Shown: piece by piece, positions 55,395 through 64,000 of the stretch
Layout of the letters: each line of letters starts with the position of its first letter
How positions within the stretch are numbered: the stretch's first letter is position 1
Source: Deroplatys truncata
Taxonomy: Eukaryota; Arthropoda; Insecta; Mantodea; Mantidae
Assembly (NCBI GenBank): GCA_030765065.1
Contig: CM060988.1
Span: 179,097,065 to 179,161,064 of the forward strand
Length of the DNA: 64,000 nt
Reading direction: 5' to 3'
Notes under the pieces: generated by a model
What the model was told of the DNA's origin: nothing
Database searches by the model: none
What the model saw: the letters and a program-made list of their open reading frames with translations, nothing else
Translations under genes and position numbers: made by a program

Positions 55395-55411
55395 TAATAA
55401 TATTTACAAAG
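55331..55411. repeat. (AAT)n microsatellite
   Basis: About 25 AAT units. It may be the tail of a retrotransposon that inserted from the left, but no body is recognisable in 55236-55330. Confidence 0.85.
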
Positions 55412-55439
55412 TGGTTTATTAAGTTTAAATTCCATTTCT

Positions 55440-55655
55440 GCAGAATTTAACTTAACAACATCCACGAAAAAGGCAGAAGTAAATGGGTTTTAAACAAACT
55501 ACAATAAAAATAATAACAATAACAAATATCAAACCAACAGAACAAGTAAATCATTTCGGTTACTTAGGATGCATTATTTCATATAGAGACATTATAAAAA
55601 CTCCCAAAATTTCAACAATTAATAGGGACTATAAAAAGAACTCTATGTTAAAAAA
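55440..55655 (+). pseudogene. Non-LTR reverse transcriptase C-terminal fragment, part 1
   Basis: The plus strand reads '...KVNGFKQTTIKIITITNIKP' then 'EQVNHFGYLGCIISYRD', the region after the reverse transcriptase active site in many insect non-LTR proteins (pattern VxxFxYLGxxIS). It is cut by the HINE-like copy at 55656. A second non-LTR family, distinct from the 45840-51931 element. Confidence 0.7.
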
Positions 55656-56494
55656 TCTGATGCGTTACACTCACATGACTTTCTCTACTCTTGTACAAAC
55701 TATTTTTACAAACGCTTATTCTCCATATGCTTCATGTTAATCCAGATGTTAATATTATTGCTAATCTTCTTCTAGATGCAAGGGGAATTGCTAGGCTTTA
55801 AGCGATAGTCAAATCTTTTAAGAGCTGGTTGCTATGTGGAGTATTCCATTCTCTTTGCATTACCAGGACAAAAAAAATTAATGACGAATTCCCATTTAAG
55901 AAAAAGTATAAGTATTGGAAAATTTAAGGGAATAACAAGCAAGATCTCGAAAATGGTTCACTCAACAACAAAAATGTATATGACATAAATTGTGTATTTG
56001 AACGCGATCTACAATTTTTATTTAGTAAAATTTTGTCTATCTCTTATAGTTTACCAGTTATGCAAAAGTCGTTCACAATGAAGAATGCTTTTGGAGACAT
56101 TCCCAGAAAATTCGAGATAAATATTTCATTTGTCATGAAAATATCTTAAACATATGATATTTTAATCAAAATCGTTAGAGCCATTTTTGAGAAAATTAAA
56201 ATTTTCGAAAAATGTTCCATGTAAAGGGTAATCTGTGGTGGGGGGGTTTTCTTGAAAACCTTTGTGTCGCATCTCTGGAAAATACTGAACCTAAATACCA
56301 AGTTTGGTGTTTATCCGAATGTTCGTTTCTGAGTTATGCTGTTCACAGACACACACACAGACACAGACACACACACACAGACAGACATGTTTCCAAAAAT
56401 GCTTTTTTTTTGGATTCAGGGGATGAAATCTCGGTATCGAATTTTTGGGTGGAATACAATACTTCCCCTACTTACAATACGTAGTAGAGAAAGT
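55656..56494 (-). mobile_element. HINE-like element inside a non-LTR fragment
   Basis: Antisense short-core copy from TCTGATGCGTTACACTCACA to GTAGTAGAGAAAGT with CA run at 56349-56385. It begins in an A-run ('gttaaaaaa'). Non-LTR coding sequence lies on both sides. Confidence 0.8.
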
Positions 56495-56499
56495 AATAT

Positions 56500-56689
56500 A
56501 TACAAGAATGGCATGAACATGTACTTAGAATGGAAACTACCCGCCTATCCCAGAGAATGTACAACTATAAACCACAATGAAGCCAAGTGCAGGCTCACCA
56601 AGAAGACGATGGTGTGACTAGTTCAATTAGCACTGTGTGGAGACGGAACAGGCCACATGGCTTGAACCTTACTGTTATTGATGATGATG

Positions 56690-56744
<55 letters not shown>

Positions 56745-56748
56745 CGTA
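56500..56748 (+). pseudogene. Non-LTR C-terminal fragment, part 2, with tail
   Basis: In the frame starting near 56503 the plus strand reads 'QEWHEHVLRMETTRLSQRMY' then 'NYKPQ', a motif typical of the extreme C-terminus of these reverse transcriptases. It ends in the 3' tail (GAT)4(AAT)n at 56678-56745. About 100 residues expected between part 1 and part 2 are missing. Confidence 0.65.
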
Positions 56749-56987
56749 TTACATATACGATTTATGATAACGTATTTTTAATATTACAGTATCTAAATGC
56801 TAATGAATCAAAGTAATTATTGAAACTGACAAACACGCCAAAATATTCCCTTGGCGGCAATAGTTATAGACTTCAGAAGAAACGCTTGAGAAAAATATTG
56901 TGGCCGTTGTGTATTTCAGAGCTATATGCTAACTCATTTCTCACCCACTCCTCCCTCTACCAGGCAGAGTCACTAATCGTGTTACAT

Positions 56988-59223
56988 GGGTGGAATGCAT
57001 ACAATCCAAGCTTTGTCTTGAAGATTAGTCTTTAAGTTAAAGCGAAAGCTTTAAGATTAATCTACAAGATTAAGCTTTGGCTTGTTCAACTCATGCATAA
57101 AAAGAATCTTAATCTAGCAAGCTTTCGCTAGACGTTTTTCCAGCAAACGCTTGAAATACGTTGCGCGCGCAGCTGTCGTCTGCCAAATGCGGCTCATAAC
57201 TGTTGTCTCATGTGGCGAGTACAGAAGTGTTTTGCGAATACGGTACCTAACCTATATCGAAGTTATATGCGTAATGGCAGACGAAGTGAATATTCAACCT
57301 TTCTAGCAATGCTTAAGCAGTTTCCAATACTGTTGAATAAATCGCAAATCCCGAGCATCAAAGAAGAGAAAGTGAACGCTTTGCAAACCACCTGCATCAA
57401 ACTGGAAGAAATTTTAGGCAGAAAATTCACTCCACAGCAGGTGCAGAAAAAGATTCAGAATATGAAGACTGAATTAAAAAGAAAAACTGACCGTAAGGCC
57501 ACGGGAAATCAGAAATTAAGGTTAAAAAGGTGGGAAGAAGAATTTCTGCAGCTGCTTGATGGCGAAAGCAACCCAACCATTGGTAGGATTCCAGGTAAGA
57601 ATGCAAGTCGATCTCAGGAGCCAATTATTTAGAAGTTTCTGTGTATTTTTTTTTGCTTTGGTTTGTAGTATCAAATGCCATTTAAAACGTATTCTGTAAT
57701 GTGATACATGTTATACGTAACTGCTATAAAATATAAATATATCGGAAAATTACAGCGAATGATAAAGTACGTAACAATATGATACTACTTTGGCAAAAAA
57801 GGACAGTTTCAAATTCTTTTTTTGCTTCATTATGAATTTTATCAGGTTCTTCAAGACAGTTTTCAAACGGGTTTACACATGTCTTTCCTGTAAACAACAC
57901 TAAATTGCTTATTTTAGTTGCCTTTATTTCTGGTTAACAACTGGACGTTGTTGAGTTTACCATTTATATAAGTTTTATTGGAAAATTTTTCTTTTCTATT
58001 GTGGCTCCTCTAGTTCTAAGAGTTCCAAAATGTAACTGTCTATAGCTCTTGTTTGATGGAGCTAGTTTTACCAGCTTATAACTAATTTCTCTTAAGAAAT
58101 TTCTCATTTTCATTGAGATTTGAAGTTATTATGAGCAAAAGTAATCTCAGCATTTATACGTAAGATGTTAATTATTGAAAGAACAATGACAATTGACATC
58201 ATCTGTATCCCTCTGCTACTGAAGAAATTTCACTTTTAGGATCACCTCTGAATAATCTAACGAAGGTTACATTACTAATAACTAAGCCCCGGATTCTTAG
58301 GTTCTGACCTATTTTATTCCTGACCTCATACACTCCAAACTTCGGTTTATATTAATGTTTTAGTTACCAACTAGTAATATATTTCAATTTTATAGAGCCT
58401 AAATTGACCTAATTTTACGTTAGGACCTAATAAAACCTACTTTTCGTGATAGAACCTAAAAGTGCCTAATTCGGTTATTTAAGCACATAAGAGTAGATTT
58501 ATGAGTATAAAAGTATTTTTAAAACGAAGGGAGACCGTTCGAATAAGGAAACTATTAAATAATTAGATTATGAAATCTTGCGCAATACCTTAAAATAATA
58601 ATTTAATTAAACCGTCCGTCACAATAATAAAGTAATTAAAACGTTCGCTGCCTTCAGTTATGATTTTCTAGCTATAGTCGAAAGAGGTGGTCAATGGCAC
58701 GCGGCATTTCTGAAACGTGTGATGTTTACATGCCGCAACAATAGGTGAAAACTAGAGGCAAACATTTTAATAGCGCTGTTGAGTAGTATGCATTATTGCT
58801 TCTTCCGTTATAGGGAGCTTCTAACACGACATTTTTTAATTTGGTACTTTCAAATACATACTAAAGTTACAGTTAATTTAACTTTTTACACTATTCTTTG
58901 ACGGATATTCATGAACTGTGCCATTTTGTGTGATAAAACAACTCTTAAGACTTCTCTTGTATGAATCAAGTCACCTACTGAGGTAGCTTGAAAAACGTCA
59001 AGATTAATCTAGAGGAAGTGAAGCTTTCGCTTGTTTTATGCATCGGATTTGCACTTAAAGTCAAGTCTTTGCTGGAAAATTCAAGCTAAAGCTAGGCAGC
59101 TAGCTGGCTCCAAAGCAAATGCTAGACTTAAGTCAAGTCGAAGCTGTTTTATGCATTAAAAGCCAAGATTACACTTGAAAATTAGCAAGGTAAAGCTTAT
59201 ACTTGACTTTATGCATTCCACCC
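56988..59223 (+). mobile_element. Harbinger-like TIR element, AT-flanked
   Basis: A 2236-bp element with inverted ends GGGTGGAATGCATA (56988) and its complement (to 59223), flanked on both sides by AT. GGG-starting ends with a 2-bp AT duplication recall ISL2EU-type relatives of PIF/Harbinger, but this is tentative. Both ends are dense in short palindromic motifs around AAGCTT and 'aagctttcgct' (57000-57160 and 58990-59210), possible binding sites. It encodes one Myb-like exon but no transposase. Confidence 0.7.
57210..57594 (+). CDS. Myb/SANT-like DNA-binding protein exon of the TIR element
   Basis: An open frame whose region from about residue 20 ('YMRNGRRSEYSTFLAMLKQF') resembles the trihelix Myb/SANT-like domain found in accessory proteins of PIF/Harbinger transposons and in some host regulators. 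It ends with a conserved-looking 'WEEEFLQLLDGESNPTIGRI' block. The last residues stop at CAG|GTAAGA (donor at 57595), a consensus splice donor in phase 1, so the frame to 57632 is not all coding and a downstream exon is expected. I see no second exon or transposase in 57633-58980, so the copy is probably incomplete. The first ATG (57210) or the one at 57267 may be the start. In Harbinger systems such a protein helps bring the transposase to the ends; here that is inference. Confidence 0.6.
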
Positions 59224-59225
59224 AT

Positions 59226-59555
59226 TGGACTACGCATTCCTACTTGTTTACACAAGTCAGAGTATAATTCATTGCGAGAAGTTATTTTTGGCTCCTCCGT
59301 TTCACATCGAGTATAGCATCCTCATTTGTTCATGTCTGTTTCTTGGAATCTGTTTGAAAGTCAGTCATAGAGAGAGTTGATTAGGACTGGATGGACACTG
59401 GTATTGGTTAGAATTGCAGGCTGGGGGGCACCGCTGGAATCTAGGAGAGGAAAGTAGAATAGGGGGAAGCAGGCTATGCTTCCAGTGAATGACGTAATCT
59501 TAGGTAGAAAACTATGATTTTTGATAACACTCTGAAGCAAGTACAGTCAGGAATG
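59226..59555. other. Unassigned stretch
   Basis: No recognised feature between the two transposons. Confidence 0.4.
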
Positions 59556-59557
59556 TA

Positions 59558-60824
59558 CGAGGGCTGTCCCAGAAGTACCCGGCCTGACGTATATATTGCG
59601 GTTGTTGCTTCAAACAAACGACTATGGAACAAAGTAGCTTAAGTTTGAAGTTTGACGATGCTACGTTGTTTAGCAATTGTTTGGCAGCCATTAATAGTGA
59701 ACTCTCCCAGGGAATTTGTAAACATGGATAAAACTGGCCATCGTTATGTGATACAATACTTTCATTTGAAAGGTCTTGGTCCAACTAATATTAAAGCTGA
59801 GCTAGATTCTACTCTGTGGGTGTCTGCTCCTTCGTTTACAATAGTAAAATATTGGGTGGCAGAGGTTTAGCAAGGCCGTACGAGCTGCCAAGACAACCAC
59901 CGCAGTGGTCGACCAAATGAGGTGACCACGCCAGAAATTGTGAGGAAAATCCACAAAATTGTATTTGATGACCGTCAACTGAGTACGCGAGCTAGCAGAC
60001 ATCGTAGAAATTTCAGAAAGTGCTGTATATTGCACACTAACTGAAAATTTAGACATGAGAAAGCTGTGCAGAAGATGGGTGCTGCGGTTACTCACAATCG
60101 AATAGAAACAGCGTCGTGAGGATGTTTTAGTCGGGTGTTTGGCGATGCTTCGCTGCAATAAAGCCGAGTTTTTGCGTCTATTCATAGCCATGGATGAAAC
60201 AAGGGTCCATCACTCCACACCTGAAACGAAGGAACAGTCAAAACAGTGGATTGAAAGGGGAGAATCGGCTCCAAAGATGGCGAAGACAGTCCATCTGCAG
60301 GCAAGGCCTCAGTTTTCTGGGATGCGCGTGGGATAATGTTCATTGATTATCTTCAAAAAAGGAAAAGCAATCAATGGTGAGTATTATGCGAACTTATTGC
60401 AGCGTTTGAATGATGAAATCAAGCCAAAACGGCCGCATTTAGCGAAAAAGAAAGTTCTGTTTCATCAAGACAACATACCAGTTCACACATCCATTATCGC
60501 CATGGCCAAAATCAATTAGTTAAAGTTCGAATTGCTTCCTCACGCACCCTATTCACCAGATTTAGGCCCCTCTGATAATTTTCTGTTTCCAAACTTGAAG
60601 AAATGGCTTGATGGTAAAACATTTGCCAACAATGAAGAGGTGGCGTTTGTAATTGATAGCTATTTTGCAGAACTCGACGTTTCTCACTATAAAGAGGGTA
60701 TCGAAGGTATTGAACATCGCTGGAAAAAGTGTATCGAGCTGAAATAGACTATGTAGAGAAGTAATGTCTTTTCCCAAACTTTTTGTTTTCTTTGTTAGGT
60801 CGGGTACTTCTGGGACGACACTCG
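59558..60824 (+). mobile_element. Mariner transposon, nearly full length, TA-flanked
   Basis: 1267-bp element with ~28-bp imperfect inverted ends ('cgagggctgtcccagaagta' at 59558 and the complement 'cgagtgtcgtcccagaagta' at 60824), flanked by TA (59556-59557, 60825-60826). The length is typical of mariners. Confidence 0.92.
59724..60747 (+). pseudogene. Mariner DD34D transposase, inactivated
   Basis: About 341 codons from ATG 59724 to TAG 60747, the usual mariner length. N-terminal helix-turn-helix ('YFHLKGLGPTNIKAELDSTL'), GRP linker ('NHRSGRPNEVTTPEIV'), and all three catalytic aspartates: 'AMDETRVHH', 'HQDNIPVHT' and 'YSPDLGPSDN', the last two separated by 34 positions (DD34D). Disabling changes: stops near 59868 and 60110, a stop in 'AKIN*LKFELL' near 60519, and frameshifts near 59990 and 60300. 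The relatively few lesions suggest a fairly recent copy. It moves by cut-and-paste into TA when intact (family knowledge). Confidence 0.92.
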
Positions 60825-60826
60825 TA

Positions 60827-61364
60827 TTAGTGAAGGCAAATCTAACACACTAGGTCGCAATTGCTTCCACAACACAGCTATACAATGTATAAGGTCGTAG
60901 ATGGGTGTTATTTCCACATTTTTCGCGCACTGACTATACGTACGTGAGGTTTAATAGTTGTTAGCTCTGGAGGAAGTGTGGCGGATCCATAAAAACGTCG
61001 CTTCAAATTATTGCTAGCTCGTGCCATTTCCGTGTTCCAACCGCGACTATCTCGACCCTTCTTCTCTTTTTGATTTAAATAAGAAATAAAATGAGATATA
61101 TAATAATTGGATAGGAGAAGGGCCACCAAATGGATATAAACAAGGTTTTCTTGTAATTTCTGTCGAGAATTTGGAAAACTCAATTCCCATCGAGTGGCAA
61201 ACGAATACCTATTGACTTCTGCAGAGTAAGGTTAATACTTAGATAACAGTAATCGGGGTACTTCTAACTCGCAGTTTTAGTATATAAAGTTATAATAAAC
61301 CCAGCAAATTAGGACCATTTTAATTAAATAATGCACTCTCATTTTCCCTACTGATTATCTAAAA
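60827..61364. other. Unassigned stretch
   Basis: No recognised gene. The minus-strand 91-codon frame (60908-61183) has no domain I know. Confidence 0.4.
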
Positions 61365-61499
61365 TAAGCATATTGTATTCCATCCAATAATTCGATATGG
61401 AGATTTCATCTTTTGAGGTTCTCTGAATCAAAAAAGTAGAAACAAATTGTAAACAGCGTACAGAAACAACTTAAACAACTGCATTGTAAACAATTCTTC

Positions 61500-62751
61500 T
61501 TCTAACCGATTACCCTCCTTTGTAGAACTTACCAGCCAATGGTTTCGGTCAGTAGCCTGTCGAGGAGCAAGCAAACTCTGGATCATAGCATATCCAGGAT
61601 GAGTGATCAACCCAATGCCTTGAGTCAGTAGTCTGTCGAGGAGCAAGCAAACTCTGGATCATAGCATATCCAGGATGAGTGATCAACCCAATGCCTTGAG
61701 TCAGTAGCCTGTCGAGGAGCAAGCAAACTCTGGATCATAGCATATCCAGGATGAGTGATCAACCCAATGCCTTGAGTCAGTAGTCTGTCGAGGAGCAAGC
61801 AAACTCTGGATCATAGCATATCCAGGATGAGTGATCAGCCCAATGCCTTGAGTCAGTAGTCTGACGAGGAGCAAGCAAACTCTGGATCATAGCATATCCA
61901 GGATGAGTGATCAGCCCAATGTCTTGTGTCAGTAGTCTGTCGAGGAGCAAGCAAACTCTGGATCATAGCATATCTAGGATGAGTGATCAGTTGAATGCCT
62001 TGAGTCAGTAGTCTGTCGAGGAGCAAGCAAACTCTGGATCATAGCATATCCAGGATGAGTGATCAGCCCAATGTCTTGTGTCAGTAGTCTGTCGAGGAGC
62101 AAGCAAACTCTGGATCATAGCATATCCAGGATGAGTGATCAGCCCAATGTCTTGTGTCAGTAGTCTGTCGAGGAGCAAGCAAACTCTGGATCATAGCATA
62201 TCTAGGATGAGTGATCAGTCCAATGTCTTGAGTCAGTAGTCTGTCGAGGAGCAAGCAAACTCTGGATCATAGCATATCCAGGATGGGTGATCAGCCCAGT
62301 GTCTTGAGTCAGTAGTCTGTCGAGGAGCAAGCAAACTCTGGATCATAGCATATCCAGGATGAGTGATCAGCCCAATGCCTTGGGTCAGTAGTCTGTCGAG
62401 GAGCAAGCAAACTCTGGATCATAGCATATCCAGGATGAGTGATCAGACCAATGCCTTGGGTCAGTAGCCTGTCGAGGAGCAAGCTAACTCTGGATCTTGG
62501 CATATCCAGAATGAGTGATTAGTCCAATGCCTTGGGTCAATAGCCTGTCGAGGAGCAAGCAAACTCTGGATCATAGCATATCCAGCATGGGTGTAGACCC
62601 AATTTCTGGAATGGCGGTTAAGAAGAAGGAAATGAAATTTAGTGATAAAAGGGATAACAGGAAAATTCGCGGATCAAATTATCCAATCCGTCATAGGCTT
62701 AGCGACAAGGAAAACCGCGAAAAACATCTTCGGTCAGATTGGTCGAGTGCG
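61500..62751 (-). repeat. SINE (mosaic type) expanded by a minisatellite
   Basis: The ends are SINE sequence: 'gattaccctcctttgtagaa' on the left as in 40620-40660, and 'gatcaaattatccaatccgt' with 'aaaaccgcgaaaaacatctt' on the right as in 13550-13600. Between them the internal segment is repeated (61548-62606). The head, including box A, is truncated at 62751. Confidence 0.8.
61548..62606. repeat. 76-bp minisatellite, 14 units
   Basis: The unit contains 'gtcgaggagcaagcaaactc', 'tggatcatagcatatccagg', 'atgagtgatcagcccaatgc' and 'cttgagtcagta'. 'ctggatc' recurs exactly every 76 bp from 61578 to 62566 (13 x 76 = 988), giving 14 units with few substitutions and no length change. A single-copy version of the unit is at 13430-13500 in the SINE there. 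Confidence 0.95.
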
Positions 62752-63164
62752 GTGAACAGCATAACTCAAAAAGGAAAAATCAGTTAAATACCAAAATTGG
62801 TCTTAAATTCAACGTCTTGCAAAGATGCGACACTAAGGTTTTCAGGAATATTCCTCCACCCCATACTATCGTTTATATGGAAAAGAGTTAGTTATTTTTT
62901 ATTTTCTCTAAAATGGCTATAACGCATTTTCTGGAAAAAGCCTATGATGTCCTCATATTCTGAATTACTTTGGTATAATTTGTAGACAATAAGATATAGA
63001 CAAAACTCTTAACACCCAAAAATCATTTTGATTCACGGTAATCTGTATAGCTTTGGCCTGAAAAACGACATTTAGCATTCGTCATCAATGCTAACTTGTT
63101 GATGGTTTAATCATTGGGTTTTAATCTTTTTGCAGTGAAACACACACCCATTCGCTTATGCATA

Positions 63165-63265
63165 ACTTACATACACTGCAGGGGGTAGGGAATGATCCTA
63201 ATTGAATAAAAACCACTCCCCAGCCGGGAACGCTAACCACTATACCACCAAAGCACTCGTAAACC
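63165..63265 (-). repeat. tRNA-like SINE scrap
   Basis: 'ccagccgggaacgctaacca' and 'ctataccaccaaagcactcg' on the minus strand resemble the 5' half of a tRNA-derived head. Too short and decayed for a family. Confidence 0.35.
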
Positions 63266-64000
63266 ATCATCCTTGTGTAATAACGTAGGTTATGGGTCTT
63301 TGGAGGCCATGACCAAACAAATGTATTTAAATGCTATTACGTAGGCCGTGCTATCTTCCAACCAGCTCCATCACAACGTAAGTAACCCTTTCGTTTCATT
63401 ATAAATGTGAGTAAACACTATTCACAACGCAAGCAACCTTTCATTTCATTATAAATGTAAGTATACATGTATGTTTTGGTAAAATATATCACTGCGTGAC
63501 AAACTGTATGCAGCAATTGCTTCTAAAGAGGTCAATAATTTCTCCATACATGTGTTTCCATAAGTCTATTCCGTATCATAACCAATCAACAAATCCTAAT
63601 GCAATGCATTTCTTCAGATACCCCTTCTTATGTGAAGTATTAGTAGAAAACCCCTGCATAAGAGAATATTAAGCTTACACGTGCCTGTAGAATAGATACT
63701 GCTATTCTTTGAGTGATTAATAAATTGAATTTAAGAATAAATATGTGCCTATCCATTGTTGGATAATGCGTGGCTATATTGATATGATTCGTCTTATCCA
63801 TAATCACGTTAGCATGAATGAAAGACCCAAAATATTTTTATTCTAAAAAGTTGTGTACAAGTCTAAATAAACGCATTTAAAAGCCTATATCAAAATCTAG
63901 TGATTAACTTCCTTTTACATTCTGGATTATAGAGGATGTGCCCTTCCCTCGATTTTGTAAGCAAACTACTGTATCTATGGCCTCGTTAAATAGTGCTAAA
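63266..64000. other. Unassigned AT-rich end of window
   Basis: A short local duplication near 63375-63470 ('cctttcgtttcattataaat' and 'cctttcatttcattataaat', each followed by 'gtaagta' or 'gtgagta'). No gene recognised. Confidence 0.45.

Larger units (their letters stand above)
61365..63030 (+). repeat. HINE-like copy split by SINE and minisatellite
   Basis: Sense 5' part at 61365-61440 ('tattgtattccatccaataa', 'gttctctgaatcaaaaaag'), continuing at 62752 with 'ggtgaacagcataactcaaa' to about 63030. The insert is the SINE/minisatellite block at 61500-62751. Confidence 0.65.

Noticed and set aside
61548..62606. CRISPR-like regularly spaced repeats
   Set aside because: The whole 76-bp unit is repeated without variable spacers, and it derives from a SINE.

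Overview
This window is animal nuclear DNA, almost certainly arthropod and most likely insect. The bulk is AT-rich, there are no operons, and splice signals sit next to coding exons. The repeats are insect-like: mariner, Tc1-type, PIF/Harbinger, an I-like non-LTR element with an (ATC)n tail, tRNA-derived SINEs and solo LTRs with 4-bp target duplications. The non-LTR 3' end resembles sequences I recall from polyneopteran insects (crickets, locusts, stick insects), but that placement is weak. Only one host gene is recognisable: a Tob/BTG-family exon at 33954-34607, with a plausible TATA promoter about 750 bp upstream.

The dominant feature is one abundant repeat of roughly 0.9-1.2 kb, seen on both strands in at least 20 full, broken or nested copies. 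In its sense direction a copy starts inside a T-run with ACTTTCTCTACT, carries a (GT)n microsatellite near its 5' end, and finishes with the perfect inverse AGTAGAGAAAGT, then a small hairpin and CAGA inside another T-run. This is the layout of Helentron-derived non-autonomous elements (HINEs, such as DINE-1), and I propose that identity. It is called the HINE-like family below; strand + means sense.

Layout. 1-13.4 kb: HINE-like copies, a TIR element (2314-4253) holding a SINE and solo LTR A, stacked SINEs, a Tc1/mariner-type remnant (6344-7524), a short mariner (11401-12148) and solo LTR B. 13.4-32.9 kb: mostly HINE-like copies and SINEs, solo LTR C, mariner and Tc-type remnants. 33-36 kb: the Tob exon in comparatively quiet sequence. 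36-45.5 kb: solo LTRs D and E, more HINE-like copies and a Harbinger transposase fragment. 45.84-51.93 kb: a full-length I-like non-LTR retrotransposon on the minus strand with a 12-bp target duplication. 51.95-53.5 kb: a GC-rich tandem array of a ~105-bp unit. 53.5-64 kb: SINEs, a second non-LTR fragment split by a HINE-like copy, a Harbinger-like TIR element with a Myb-like exon (56988-59223), an almost full-length mariner (59558-60824), and a 76-bp minisatellite that grew inside a SINE.

Apart from Tob, the coding sequences belong to transposable elements and nearly all are broken. Nested insertions with matching duplications give a relative order of events. Boundaries given with target duplications are exact from the sequence; other repeat boundaries are approximate, by eye, to about 10-30 bp.
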